Shown here piece by piece: positions 33,324-33,491 of a DNA stretch of 33,491 bases. Both the position numbers and the translations under genes were made by a program. The notes under the pieces were generated by a model, which was not told where the DNA came from, did no database searches, and worked only from the letters and a program-made list of their open reading frames with translations. Numbering within the stretch: the first letter of the stretch is position 1; every line of letters begins with the position of its first letter. The DNA is from an uncultured Clostridia bacterium (lineage in GTDB: Bacteria; Bacillota; Clostridia; TANB77; CAG-465), in NCBI GenBank assembly GCA_948562205.1, contig CAOYAN010000023.1:1-33491 (forward strand). The letters are read 5' to 3'.

Positions 33324-33430
33324 ATGTGTATTTTCTATTTTTCTTGTGTTAATTATTTATTTTTTAGTATTTATTATATCATGTATATTTTGTCATAAAC
33401 TTAATATAATATGAGATGGCTAAATGGTAT

Positions 33431-33491
33431 CACAAATGTCAATAGTTTTCAGAAATGTCACATAAAAAAGCGTAAATTATTTTTCAGAAAT
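33431..33491. repeat. Short direct repeats at the right edge, possible mobile-element end
   Basis: CACAAATGTCA (33431-33441), CAGAAATGTCA (33450-33460) and CAGAAAT (33485 to the end, cut by the window), the last two preceded by TTTT. Spaced degenerate repeats containing TGTCA occur at the ends of some insertion sequences such as the IS21 type. No transposase is in view. Confidence 0.3.

Noticed and set aside
32105..33325. Tandem similar sequences as a CRISPR array or integron-like array
   Set aside because: The units are 600 bases long and each contains a coding gene with promoter and terminator; there are no short regular repeats with spacers and no integrase or cas gene.

Overview
This is an AT-rich stretch from a Gram-positive bacterium of the Firmicutes, most likely an endospore-forming member of the class Clostridia. 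The reasons are strong Shine-Dalgarno sequences of the AGGAGG and GGGTGA types, frequent TTG starts, TTGaca-N17-TATAAT promoters, a threonyl T-box leader, SpoVS, a CsoR/CopA pair, MazF, and RodA with a class A PBP. TGA is not used as a sense codon. Nearly all genes lie on the plus strand; the one clear exception is the HD-domain gene at 30246-30818.

Layout. 1-81 is the tail of an upstream membrane-anchored protein. 121-2248 is a T-box-controlled thrS. 2303-7089 is a regulatory leader followed by a very large CnaB-repeat surface protein. 7181-7545 is spoVS with its own promoter. 7651-14304 is probably one transcription unit: a membrane-tethered solute-binding-like protein, pta, ackA, an M24-type peptidase and an M18 aminopeptidase. 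14431-16051 holds a DUF4143-type ATPase and a small unknown gene. 16108-18954 is a copper-responsive csoR-copA operon. 18958-20131 is rodA. 20181-23303 is a second copy of the regulatory leader followed by a second large surface protein. 23433-27030 carries an unknown membrane protein, mazF and a class A PBP. 27246-30214 is an envelope operon: phosphodiester glycosidase-like protein, unknown single-pass protein, and undecaprenyl-diphosphatase. 30246-32006 has a stand-alone alarmone-hydrolase-like gene and, divergently, a response regulator with a degenerate kinase-like tail. 32117-33323 is a tandem duplication of a complete small gene cassette.

The most unusual element is the leader present twice, at 2303-2622 and 20181-20519, each time in front of a large secreted, membrane-anchored protein. 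Each copy has a SigA-type promoter, a well-placed ribosome-binding site, a 21-codon peptide ending in a His-Thr alternation (LHTHTHTT) encoded by an (AC)9 tract, and a Rho-independent terminator. The two terminators differ by compensatory base-pair changes. After the terminator comes a further conserved stretch and then the surface-protein start. This looks like a leader-peptide attenuator shared by a surface-protein family. I do not recognise it as a named system. The two surface proteins also share their signal-peptide region and a C-terminal DTSDIN-transmembrane-basic tail in place of a canonical LPXTG signal.

A second notable observation is that copA carries a CopZ-like HMA domain fused to its C terminus. 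A good internal ribosome-binding site and ATG just before that domain could also release it as a free copper chaperone.

Many genes in the second half serve the cell envelope: rodA and the class A PBP in wall elongation and polymerisation, uppP in lipid-carrier recycling, and the glycosidase-like protein in surface glycans.
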